From contig OX465592.1 in assembly GCA_950022655.1 (NCBI GenBank), positions 4,919,544 through 4,983,543 on the forward strand: a stretch of 64,000 nt of DNA, written 5' to 3'. A model generated the notes under the pieces. It ran no database searches and was not told the origin of the DNA. It saw only the letters and a program-made list of their open reading frames with translations. Both the position numbers and the translations under genes were made by a program. The DNA comes from Alentia gelatinosa. Lineage: Eukaryota; Annelida; Polychaeta; Phyllodocida; Polynoidae. Below, in pieces: positions 53,225-63,700 of the stretch. Position 1 is the stretch's first letter. Each line of letters begins with the position of its first letter.

Positions 53225-54238
53225 AGCGGGTCATGTGACACAGCGGTCATGTGACACAGTAGGTCATATGACAGAGCGATTCATGTGACACAGTGGGTCC
53301 CGTCAAACAGTGGCTCCTGTCATACAGCGGGTCTGGCCGCTGTTCGGTCTGGCCGCTGTTCAGTCTGGCTGCTGTTCAGTCTGAGCACTACTCGGTCTAG
53401 ACGCTCGGTCTAAATAATGTTTGGTCTGGGCTTTGCTTGGTCTGGGTTCTGTTCTGTATGGCCCCTATTTGGTCTGGCCGCAGTTCTGTCCTGCCGCAGT
53501 TCTGTCCTGCCGCTGTTCTGTCTGGCCGCTGTTTGGTCTGGCCGCTGTTTGGTCTGGCCGCTGTTCGGTCTGGCCGCTGTTCTGTATGGCCGCTGTTCAG
53601 TCTGGCCGCTGTTCGGTCTGGCCTCTGTTCGGTCTGGCCGCTGTTCAGTCTGGCCGCTGCTCGGTCTGGCCGCTGTTCGGTCTGGCCGCTTTTTGGTCTG
53701 GCCGCTGTTCGGTCTGGCCGCTGTTCTGTATGGCCGCTGTTCGGTCTGGCCGCTGTTCGGTCTGGCCGCTGCTCGGTCTGGCCGCTGTTCGGTCTGGCCA
53801 CTGTTCGGTCTGGCCGCTGTTCGGTCTGGCCGCTGTTCGGTCTGGCCGCTGTTCGGTCTGGCCGCTGTTCTGTATGGCCGCTGTTCTGTATGGCCGCTGT
53901 TCTGTATGGCCGCTGTTCTGTATGGCCACTGTTCGGTCTGGCCGCTGTTCGGTCTGGCCGCTGTTTGGTCTGGCCGCTGTTCTGTATGGCCGCTGTTCTG
54001 TATGGCCGCTGTTCTGTATGGCCGCTGTTCGGTCTGGGCGCTGTTCGGTCTGGGCGCTGTTTGGCCTGGCCGCTGTTCTCTATGGCCGCTGTTCAGTCTG
54101 GCCGCTGTTCTGTCTGGCCGCTATTCTGTCTGGGTGTTGTTCGGTCTGGCCGCTGCTCGGTCTGGGACCTGCTCGGTCTGGGACCTGTTCGGTCTGGGAC
54201 CTGCTCGGTCTGGGACCTGCTCAGTCTGGGCCCTCATT
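53225..54238 (+). repeat. 16-bp minisatellite (TCTGGCCGCTGTTCGG), with 18-bp start
   Basis: 53225-53330 has about six GGGTCATGTGACACAGCG-type 18-mers. 53330-54238 has about 56 copies of TCTGGCCGCTGTTCGG with the variant GTATGGCCGCTGTTCT in short runs. The 16-bp period keeps frames open in all registers (300-codon Cys/Trp/Leu frames), which are artefacts. Confidence 0.95.
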
Positions 54239-54349
54239 GAAGAGACCACTTCCTCTCCATCCCTCTCTTACACTACCTCCAGCGGGACACATTATGATGC
54301 GGGGACGCGAACTTGACACCTTCCTCGTAGAAGGTTAAGGATTGACGCG

Positions 54350-54500
54350 AGCTGCCAAACGCCATCAGAGCGGCCATCGTCCGCAGATCGTGTATAAACA
54401 GCTGCTTTCAGAGTGAGTGCCCCCCGCTCGGCCCCCGCACGGTCCGCCGGGCGCGGGTCAATAGCTGCACGCGCCGGGGGCGAGGTGAGTAATGGCGGTA
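54350..54500 (+). promoter_or_regulatory. CpG-rich patch ending in a strong splice donor
   Basis: CGGCCATCGTCCGCAGATCG, CCGCCGGGCGCGGGTCAATA and GCACGCGCCGGGGGC lead to GAG|GTGAGT, with the GT at 54485-54486. This could be a first exon with its promoter. No coding sequence is identified, so the call is by motif only. Confidence 0.33.
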
Positions 54501-54654
54501 TCCGAGACAGTTTTACACCAACTGAGCATCAGTCTGTAGCAGGGACACAAGGTTCAGTCACCAGAGGAGAGCATCAGTCTATAGCAATGAGCCTCCTCTT
54601 GGAGCTAAAGGTCCACTTTCTGCAGTTTAGGATTCAGTCTGCAGACATAAGGCC

Positions 54655-55097
54655 TAGTATACAGATATGAGCCCTAGTCTATAGACATGAGCCCTATTCT
54701 ATCGACATGAGCCCTATTCTATCGACATGAGCCCTAGTCTATAGATATGAGCCCTAGTCTATCGACATGAGCCCTAGTCTATAGACATGAGCCCTAGTCT
54801 ATAGACATGAGCCCTAGTCTATAGACATGAGCCCTAGTCTATAGACATGAGCCCTAGTCTATAGACATGAGCCCTAGTCTATAGACATGAGCCCTGTTCT
54901 ATAGACATGAGCCCTAGTCTATCGACATGAGCCCTAGTCTATCGACATGAGCCCTAGTCTATAGACATGAGCCCTAGTCTATAGACATGAGCCCTAGTCT
55001 ATAGACATGAGCCCTAGTCTATAGACATGAGCCCTAGTCTAAAGACATGAGCCCTAGTCTAAAGACATGAGCCCCATTCTATAGACATGAGCCCTAC
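54655..55097 (+). repeat. 20-bp minisatellite (GCCCTAGTCTATAGACATGA)
   Basis: About 22 nearly identical copies; variants are CTATCGACATGA and CCCTATTCT. The unit contains TCTATAGA, a perfect 8-bp palindrome. Confidence 0.97.
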
Positions 55098-55654
55098 AAG
55101 CAAGACAAGCCTCAGTCTACAGCGAAGAGCCCCAGCCTAGAGCCTAAAGCCTAGAGCCCCAGTCTATAGTCACGATCCTCGGTCTACTTATTGTATAAGA
55201 CACCCGTGGCAGGCGGATTACAGCAAGGTAATAACGGAAAACAAATGGACTAAACCTACGCCAATGATGAGAGTGGGGTTCCTTTAGTAATATCCTGCCT
55301 CGTCGGCACAGCTGATGCTCCACCTCTTACTTATCACAAACCTCTCGTTGTCGCTATATGAGTGCGGGCCGCGTTTATTCATTACTTCAGTGTGATAGCC
55401 CTGTCCCATACCGAGATCTAGTTTTTTCTGTGTTATCATTATATAACTGTGCACGAATGTCTCACACCTACTGACCAGCTTTACGGATTCCGTTCTGCAC
55501 ACTGTGCGTAAATTAATAGTTCGTGCGACGTGGGTTGTTGTAAAATGGCGACATTTCCAGGTATATGATATATGGAAACGTGGTTACCGTGACTGAATGG
55601 AGTCTGTTCGGTGTTGTTTTGTGTCAGCAATATTCACAGAGTTCAAAGTGATTC
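55098..55654. other. No recognised gene
   Basis: No supported feature. Confidence 0.4.
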
Positions 55655-56145
55655 AGTCACACTCACTTAAGTGGGCATCAGGCTTTATCTCAGCCATTAT
55701 TAAAACCACTTAAGAAGGGATCAGGCATTAATAAAACCACTTAAGTGGGCATAGGGAATTATCTCATCCACTAATAAAAACACTAAAAAGGGCATCAGGC
55801 ATTATATCAGCCATTAATAAAACTACTTAAGAGAGATTGGCATTATCTCAACCATTATTAGAACGACACAAGAGGGCATCATACATCATCTCAACCATTA
55901 TTACAACATTACAGCATCAGGCATTACCTCAGCCATTGATAAAACCACCCGAAAGAGGATAAAGCATTATCTCAGCAATTAACAAGTTTCTTAAGAAGGC
56001 ATCAGGCATTATCTCAGCAGTTATCAAACCACTTAAGTGGGGATCAGGCATTATGCCAGTCGTTATTTAAACCACTTAAGTGGGGATCAGGCATTATCTC
56101 AGCAGTTATCAAACCACTTAAGTGGGGATCAGGCATTATCTGGTG
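55655..56145 (+). repeat. 42-bp minisatellite
   Basis: About 11 units of CACTTAAGTGGGGATCAGGC and ATTATCTCAGCAGTTATCAA. CACTTAAGTG is a 10-bp palindrome in each unit. Confidence 0.9.
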
Positions 56146-56261
56146 TGATCAAATGGTTCGCGTTGGGCGCTGCAGGTAATAAGGAGCTATAAACCCGCTC
56201 CCATTTGACGCCCGCTTGGTCGCGCTACTGGCATACATCAATAAATCAGATCAATAAATCA

Positions 56262-57224
56262 GGTAGCAGTGAGGGTTCTGAGAGGTGTGTAGATAATCCC
56301 CGCCCGAAACCGTGGCCAGTTCATTGTTATCTGCACAACACCCTCTTAGTGTCCAGTGAGGTTTCGGAGAGGTGTGGGGAGAATCTCCGCCGAGAACTGC
56401 AGCCAGTTCGTCGTTATCTGCACAATGCCCTCTCAGTGCCCAGTGAGGATTCCATGAGGTACAGAGAGAATCCCCAGTCGAGAACCGCAGCCAGCTCATC
56501 GTTATTTGCACAACGCCCAGAGTGCCCAGTGAGGGTTCTGAGAGGTACGGAGAGATTACCCACCCAGTACTGTGGCCAGTTCGTCGTTATCTGCACAACA
56601 CCCTCTTAGTGCCCAGTGAGGGTTCTGAGAGGTACGGAGAGATTACCCGCCCAGTACTGTGGCCAGTTCGTCATTATCTGCACAACGCCCTCTTAGTGCC
56701 CAGTGAGGGTTCTGAGAGGTACGGAGAGATTACCCGCCCAGTACTGTGGCCAGTTCGTCGTTATCTGCACAACGCCCTCTTAGTGCCCAGTGAGGGTTCT
56801 GAGAGGTACGGAGAGATTACCCGCCCAGTACTGTGGCCAGTTCGTCGTTATCTGCACAACGCCCTCTTAGTGCCCAGTGAGGGTTCTGAGAGGTACGGAG
56901 AGATTACCCGCCCAGTACTGTGGCCAGTTCGTCGTTATCTGCACAACGCCCTCTTAGTGCCCAGTGAGGGTTCTGAGAGGTACGGAGAGATTACCCGCCC
57001 AGTACTGTGGCCAGTTCGTCGTTATCTGCACAACGCCCTCTTAGTGCCCAGTGAGGGTTCTGAGAGGTACGGAGAGATTACCCGCCCAGTACTGTGGCCA
57101 GTTCGTCGTTATTTGCACAACGCCCTCTTAGTGCCCAGTGAGGGTTCTGAGAGGTACGGAGTGATTACCCGCCCAGTACTGTGGCCAGTTCGTCGTTATC
57201 TGCACAACGCCCTGTTTGTGTGAT
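56262..57224 (+). repeat. 87-bp minisatellite, highly homogeneous on the right
   Basis: Eleven units: GTGCCCAGTGAGGGTTCTGA, GAGGTACGGAGAGATTACCC, GCCCAGTACTGTGGCCAGTT, CGTCGTTATCTGCACAACGC and CCTCTTA. The last seven or eight are almost identical; the first three are diverged and one is shorter by several bases. 87 is 29 codons, so one frame stays open for 233 codons, but the diverged units break it and changes are not synonymous-biased. Confidence 0.96.
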
Positions 57225-57352
57225 CACTGTGGAAAACGGAGTTCGGAATCTGCAGTCTGTGCCTTCAACACTTCAACTTCACTGTCTAAGGAGCTGACAC
57301 TTGTTGAACATCAATTTTTTCAAAACCCTTTATTACATTTACACATGTCTTA

Positions 57353-57700
57353 CAAATGATACAGGTCAATAGTTTCACATCACTAATATATCTGGGTATA
57401 CATGGGTTTACGAGGTTATCCAGGTGATAGTTTCACATAACTAATATATCTTGGTAAACGCAGGCTTATGAGGTTGTATACAGGTTGATAGTTTCACGCT
57501 ACAGATATATCTGGGTGTATGCAGGTTTATGAGGTGATGTAGATTGGTCATTTTATATTACTGATATATCTGGGCATATGCTGGTTAATGAGGTGATACA
57601 GGTTGATAGTTTCACGTTACCGATACATCTTGGTATACGCAGGTTTATGAGGTGATACACGGTGACAATTTCAAGTTACTGATATATCTGGTGTAACTTC
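57353..57700 (+). repeat. 59-bp minisatellite, about 6 copies
   Basis: GATACAGGTTGATAGTTTCA, CGTTACTGATATATCTGGGT and ATACGCAGGTTTATGAGGT, diverged. Confidence 0.88.
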
Positions 57701-57959
57701 AGCAATGCATCTCTGTCAACAAAGTTATATCTGACTGTACCTTACTGATGCACATAAAAAAACATTTTTAATTCCCTCCCAACACTTTACCAGACGTTAA
57801 TTACAAGATGAGTTATAGCTCACAGGCTGATATACGCGCTGCTCGTAAAGTATCGATGATTTATTCCTGAGGTAAACCAACTCAGTCCTATTTAATCACA
57901 TCCTCATGCACTATTCATTCCGAGCTCATTGCTTATCAAAGTAAAACCGCATCACAGAG

Positions 57960-58285
57960 TTCCCCCTCCTGCCCCCAGCCGGCGCTGTTAGCAGCGTTCC
58001 CGCGTGATGACGTCACAGCCTCTTTCCCGTCACGAGAGGAACGCCGGTAAAAAGTGTACTTAATGACCCCGGGCAGCGTCTGCGCCGGAAGCAGACGACA
58101 AATGTCGGCGTCCCGCGGGAAAGATGGCCGCCACCACAGCGCATGCGCAGCGGGCGGGGATGAGTGCGCAGGCGCGAGTTCCCGCGAGACGAACGAGAAT
58201 TGACCACTTAGCGAGAGTTTGGCGACGGGATCAGGGCCCGGTATTAGCGAGCGATGTGGGTCGCGTTGATTGGTCGCCGAGGTCT
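57960..58285 (+). promoter_or_regulatory. CpG-island-like promoter candidate
   Basis: Dense CpG with TGACGTCA (CRE, 58008-58015), CGCCGGAAG (ETS, about 58083-58091), GCGGGAAA (E2F, 58115-58122), AAGATGGCCGCC (YY1-like and a good start context, 58121-58132), GCGCATGCGC (NRF1-like, 58139-58148) and GATTGGTC (inverted CCAAT, about 58267). This combination is typical of animal housekeeping promoters. An ATG at 58124 opens MAATTAHAQR... but the frame runs into the repeat and matches nothing I recognise; a first exon is possible. Confidence 0.45.
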
Positions 58286-59092
58286 GTGTTTTCTCACCGC
58301 CTAAAAGCGTGTCTCAGCAGGAGCTGTGCCACTGTGGGAGGTGTGTGTATTCTTCTACAAGCTCGTAAATGTCTGTCAGGAGCAGTGGGAGGTGCGTGTG
58401 TTGCTCTACATGCTCTTAAATGTCTGTCAGGAGCAGTGGGAGGTGCGTGTGTTGCTCTACATGCTCTTAAATGTCTGTCGCAGCAGAGCAGTGGGAGGTG
58501 TGTGTGTTGCTCTACATGCTCGTAAATTTCTGAGGTGCGTGTATCCCTCTACATGCTCGTAAAATGTCTGAGGTGTGTGTATCCCTCTACATGCTCGTAA
58601 ATGTCTAAGGTGTGTGTATTCCTCTACATGCTCGTAAATGTCTGTTAGGAGCAGTGGAACTGCGAGTATTCCTCTACATGCTCGTAAAATGTCTGAGGTG
58701 TGTGTATCCCTCTACATGCTCGTAAATGTCTGAGGTGTGTGTATTCCTCTACATGCTCGTAAATGTCTGTTAGGAGCAGTGGAACTGCGAGTATTCCTCT
58801 ACATGCTCGTAAATGTCTGCATCGGGGTACATGGCGATCCTGTCTCAGCAGGAGAAGTGAGATCTGTGTGTATTCCTGTACATGCTCGTAAATGTCTGCA
58901 TTGGGGTACATGGCGATCAATTATATGAAACAGAAGCTGCATGTAGCATTTCATATTCTATCGAGAATTGCATATATATATGATTTAAATGAGCAAAGCT
59001 TTGCTATTTGTATTTAGAATCTGTTGAGAATGACCAAATTATATGTGACTATTACACATGACTTGTGCTGTTATAATCTATTTTTGGTAATA
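58250..59092 (+). repeat. Left copy of an approx. 0.65-0.85-kb tandem duplication, with 37-51-bp repeats
   Basis: Starts GTGGGTCGCGTTGATTGGTC, ends with TTATATGTGACTATTACAC. Inside, CTCTACATGCTCGTAAATGT with CTGAGGTGTGTGTATTC or TGTTAGGAGCAGTGGAACTG repeats about 13 times. The right copy is 59093-59735. Confidence 0.85.
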
Positions 59093-59735
59093 TGGGTCGC
59101 GGTCATTGGTCGCCGAGGTCTGGGTTTTCTCACCGCCTAAAAGTGTGTCTCTGCAGAAACAGTGGGAGGTGTGTGTATCCCTCTACATGCTCTTAAATGT
59201 CTGTCAGGAGCAGAGCAGTGGGAGGTGCGTGTGTTGCTCTACATGCTCGTAAATTTCTGAGGTGCGTGTATTCCTCTACATGCTCGTAAATGTCTGAGGT
59301 GTGTGTATTCCTCTACATGCTCGTAAATGTCTGTTAGGAGCAGTGGAACTGCGAGTATTCCTCTACATGCTCGTAAATGTCGGGGTACATGGCAATCCCG
59401 TCTCAGGAGAAGAAGTGGAAGGTGTGTGAATTCCTCTACCTGCTCTTAAATGTCTGTCTAAGCAAGAGAAGTGGGAGGTGTGTGCTTCTACCTGCTCAGT
59501 AAGAGCAGTGGGAGATGTGTGTATTCCTCTACATGCTCTTAAATGTCTGCATCGGGGTACATGGCGATCAAATATATGTGACAGAAACCACATGTAGCAT
59601 TTTTTATTTTATCAAGAATTGCTTAAATTTTCTTCTATTATTTTTTAAATGAGCAAACCCTTGTTATTTGTATTTAGAATATGTTGAGAATGACCAAATT
59701 ACATTTGGCTTGTGCTGTTACAATCTGTTTTGATT
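59093..59735 (+). repeat. Right copy of the tandem duplication
   Basis: ATGGGTCGCGGTCATTGGTC, GTTTTCTCACCGCCTAAAAG, the CTCTACATGCTCGTAAATGT array (about 8 units), GGGGTACATGGCGATCAAAT and TTGTATTTAGAATATGTTGA, collinear with 58250-59092. Array length differs between copies. Confidence 0.82.
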
Positions 59736-59804
59736 TTAGTTTCTTAAATTATGTATAAGTATACATATATTTACTTATTACAAACTGTTTCTAAGTTGCT
59801 AATT

Positions 59805-59915
59805 AGACCGAACGGTCTAAGATGACTGTTGTTGACTTGTAGATATTTGTTGTTAATTAAATCAAGCAGTCTAAGGTATTTGTTGATTACACAGAGCAGT
59901 CTAATATTCTTCTGT
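59805..59915 (+). repeat. Short diverged repeat, 3 copies
   Basis: AGACCGAACGGTCTAAGAT, AATCAAGCAGTCTAAGGTAT and CAGAGCAGTCTAATATTC recur at about 50 bp. Confidence 0.5.
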
Positions 59916-60417
59916 TTACCTTTCAAACTCAAATCCACACCATTTTATGTGGGTGGCTGTTCTGTGTTTGTGTAATTAAAGCGCTTTGTCGTGATCGGTT
60001 TACAAAGCTGCCAGAAATCGTCTGATTTTATCTGATTAGCCCAAAAGTAACGCATATTCATTTTATTTATCAGTCAACGTTCAAGAAACCACCGCTAGGC
60101 AAACATCAGAGTTTTCTATATCAAAAACCTGACATGAAAAACAACTTTATTTTATTTCTCCAAATCCCTTTCTTTTTTTAGGTTTTGAGAGACCGTTGTC
60201 TGCTTCTTGTGTTTGGTTCCGGCGGTCATCCCCCTGGCAGTATTTAAGATTGATGGCTATAAATAAACAACTATCTTTTTTTGTTTTATATATGAGATCA
60301 GTAAACCACATCTATACTCAATCGATCTTCATTATCTGACAGCTCCTTTAGACGAACGCATGGGGTTTCCTTAAAAACTAATATGTATATAATGATAAGT
60401 GAAAGAAGGATAATAAA
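59916..60417. other. No recognised gene
   Basis: AT-rich, no supported feature. Confidence 0.4.
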
Positions 60418-60419
60418 TA

Positions 60420-60512
60420 CAGTAGAACCCAGCCTAATTAGATATACCGGCCTAAGAGGCCACCCCGCGTTAATGGACACCCTTCTCGGAACGGATCCCT
60501 CTTTTAGATTTT
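60420..60512 (+). mobile_element. Pogo/Tigger-like transposon end (fragment)
   Basis: TA followed by CAGTAGAACCCAGCCTAATT and GCGTTAATGGACACCCTTCT resembles the terminal repeat of pogo-type elements (CAGTAGAACC..., then repeated ATGGACACC-type blocks; TA target). I see no matching right end, so this is a truncated copy. Assigned from memory of the family. Confidence 0.45.
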
Positions 60513-60717
60513 TATTCAAACCCTGTGGAAAAACAATTCTCAGAGTATAGACATCTTCAAGCATTGGCATGTGCAAATATTATGTCGAAACACTCGATCT
60601 CCCTCTAGTGTAAAGTAAACCTCCAATATCATACATCATATACCTGATATAGAATAGATGTCATAAAGCCCACTTAAGAAAAAGACAAAAGACCACGTGA
60701 AGATTGTGCTGTCCAAT
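60513..60717. other. No recognised gene
   Basis: A minus-strand open frame (60298-60576) with a hydrophobic stretch overlaps the transposon end and is not supported. Confidence 0.4.
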
Positions 60718-63700
60718 AGAAGTAGAAAGACAGGATGGTCTGTCTGTGTGGCCCTATAACAGTAGAGAGACTTAGAAGGAAACACAGTGATGAAAATAGC
60801 TTTCACTATCAGAAGAGAGGCAGGATGGTCTGTCTGTGTGGCCCTATAACAGTAGAGAGACTTAGAAGGAAACACAGTGATGAAAATAGCTTTCACTATC
60901 AGTAGATAGGCAGGATGGTCTGTCTGTGTGGCCCTATAGCAGTAGAGAGGCAGGATGGTCTGTCTGTGTGGCCCTATAACAGTATAGAGAGGCAGGATGG
61001 TCTGTCTGTGTGGCCCTATAACAGTAGAGAGACTTAGAAGGAAACACAGTGATGAATATAGCTTTCACTAGCAGTAGAGAGGCAGGATGGTCTGTCTGTG
61101 TGGCCCTATAACAGTAGAGAGGCAGGATGGTCTGTCTGTGTGGCCCTATAACAGTAGAGAGAGGCAGGATGGTCTGTCTGTGTGGCCCTATAACAGTAGA
61201 GAGAGGCAGGATGGTCTGTCTGTGTGGCCCTATAACAGTATAGAGAGGCAGGATGGTCTGTCTGTGTGGCCCTATAACAGTAGAGAGGCAGGATGGTCTG
61301 TCTGTGTGGCCCTATAACAGTAGAGAGAGGCAGGATGGTCTGTCTGTGTGGCCCTATAACAGTATAGAGAGGCAGGATGGTCTGTCTGTGTGGCCCTATA
61401 GCAGTAGAGAGGCAGGATGGTCTGTCTGTGTGGCCCTATAACAGTAGAGAGGCAGGATGGTCTGTCTGTGTGGCCCTATAACAGTAGAGAGGCAAGATGG
61501 TCTGTCTGTGTGGCCCTATAGCAGTAGAGAGGCAGGATGGTCTGTCTGTGTGGCCCTATAACAGTATAGAGGCAGGATGGTTTGTCTGTGTGGCCCTATA
61601 ACAGTATAGAGGCAGGATGGTCTGTCTCTGTGGCCCTATAACAGTATAGAGGCAGGATGGTCTGTCCGTGTGGCCCTATAACAGTAGAGAGAGGCAGGAT
61701 GGTTTGTCTGTGTTGCGCTATAACAGTAGAGAGGCAGGATGGTCTGTCTGTGTGGCCCTATAACAGTAGAGAGAGGCAGGATGGTTTGTCTGTGTGGCCC
61801 TATAATAGTAGAGGGGCAGGATGGTCTGTCTGTGTGGCCCTATAACAGTAGAGAGGCAGGATGGTTTGTCTGTGTGGCCCTATAACAGTATAGAGAGGCA
61901 GGATGGTCTGTCTGTGTGGCCCTATAACAGTAGAGAGGCAGGATGGTCTGTCTGTGTGGCCCTATAACAGTAGAGAGGCAGGATGGTCTGTCTGTGTGGC
62001 CCTATAACAGTAGAGAAGCAGGATGGTCTGTCTATGTGGCCCTATAACAGTAGAGAGAGGCAGGATGGTTTGTCTGTGTGGCCCTATAGCAGTAGAGAGG
62101 CAGGATGGTCTGTCTGTGTGGCCCTATAACAGTAGAGAGGCACGATGGTCTGTCTGTGTGGCCCTATAGCAGTATAGAGGCAGGATGGTCTGTCTGTGTG
62201 GCCCTATAACAGTATAGAGGCAGGATGGTCTGTCTGTGTGGCCCTATAACAGTAGAGAGAGGCAGGATGGTTTGTCTGTGTGGCCCTATAGCAGTAGAGA
62301 GGCAGGATGGTCTGTCTGTGTGGCCCTATGACAGTAGAGAGGCAGGATGGTCTGTCTGTGTGGCGCTATAACAGTAGAGAGGCAGGATGGTCTGTCTGTG
62401 TGGCCCTATGACAGTAGAGAGGCAGGATGGTCTGTCTGTGTGGCGCTATAACAGTAGAGAGGCAGGATGGTCTGTCTGTGTGGCCCTATAACAGTAGAGA
62501 GGCAGGATGGTCTGTCTGTGTGGCCCTATAACAGTAGAGAGGCACGATGGTCTGTCTGTGTGGCCCTATAACAGTATAGAGAGGCAGGATGTTCTGTCTG
62601 TGGGTCCCTGTCACAGTAGAGAGGCAGGATGGTCTGTCTGTGTGGCCCTATAGCAGTAGAGAGGCAGGATGGTCTGTCTGTGTGGCCCTATAACAGTAGA
62701 GAGAGGCAGGATGGTTTGTCTGTGTGGCCCTATAGCAGTAGAGAGGCAGGATGGTCTGTCTGTGTGGCCCTATAACAGTAGAGAGAGGCAGGATGGTTTG
62801 TCTGTGTGGCCCTATAGCAGTATAGAGGCAGGATGGTCTGTCTGTGTGGCCCTATAACAGTAGAGAGAGGCAGGATGGTTTGTCTGTGTGGCCCTATAGC
62901 AGTAGAGAGGCAGGATGGTCTGTCTGTGTGGCCCTATAACAGTAGAGAGGCACGATGGTCTGTCTGTGTGGCCCTATAGCAGTATAGAGGCAGGATGGTC
63001 TGTCTGTGTGGCCCTATAACAGTATAGAGGCAGGATGGTCTGTCTGTGTGGCCCTATAACAGTAGAGAGAGGCGGAATGGTTTGTCTGTGTGGCCCTATA
63101 GCAGTAGAGAGGCAGGATGGTCTGTCTGTGTGGCCCTATGACAGTAGAGAGAGGCAGGATGGTCTGTCTGTGTGGCCCTATAACAGTAGAGAGGCAGGAT
63201 GGTCTGTCTGTGTGGCGCTATAACAGTAGAGAGGCAGGATGGTTTGTCTGTGTGGCCCTATAGCAGTAGAGAGGCAGGATGGTCTGTCTGTGTGGCCCTA
63301 TAACAGTATAGAGAGGCAGGATGGTCTGTCTGTGTGGCCCTATAACAGTATAGAGAGGCAGGATGGTCTGTCTGTGTGGCCCTATAACAGTATAGAGGCA
63401 GGATGGTCTGTCTGTGTGGCCCTATAACAGTAGAGAGGCAGGATGGTCTGTCTGTGTGGCCCTATAACAGTAGAGAGGCAGGATGGTCTGTCTGTGTGGC
63501 CATATAACAGTAGAGAGGCAGGATGGTCTGTCTGTGTGGCCCTATAACAGTATAGAGAGGCAGGATGGTCTGTCTGTGTGGCGCTATAACAGTAGAGAGG
63601 CAGGATGGTCTGTCTGTGTGGCCCTACAACAGTAGAGAGGCAGGATGGTCTGTCTGTGTGGCCCTATGACAGTAGAGAGGCAGGATGGTCTGTCTGTGTG

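Noticed and set aside
53417..54338. Three overlapping plus-strand frames of about 270-305 codons rich in Trp, Cys and Leu
   Set aside because: All three registers of the same 16-bp repeat are open at once, which points to a repeat artefact rather than a protein.
56522..57223. A 233-codon frame with a 29-residue repeat
   Set aside because: The older units of the array break the frame and nucleotide changes show no synonymous bias.
56262..57224. CRISPR-like regular repeats (87 bp)
   Set aside because: The whole unit repeats, so there are no spacers; no cas genes.
60298..60576. Minus-strand frame with a hydrophobic, membrane-like segment
   Set aside because: It overlaps the pogo-like transposon end, is short and has no family resemblance.
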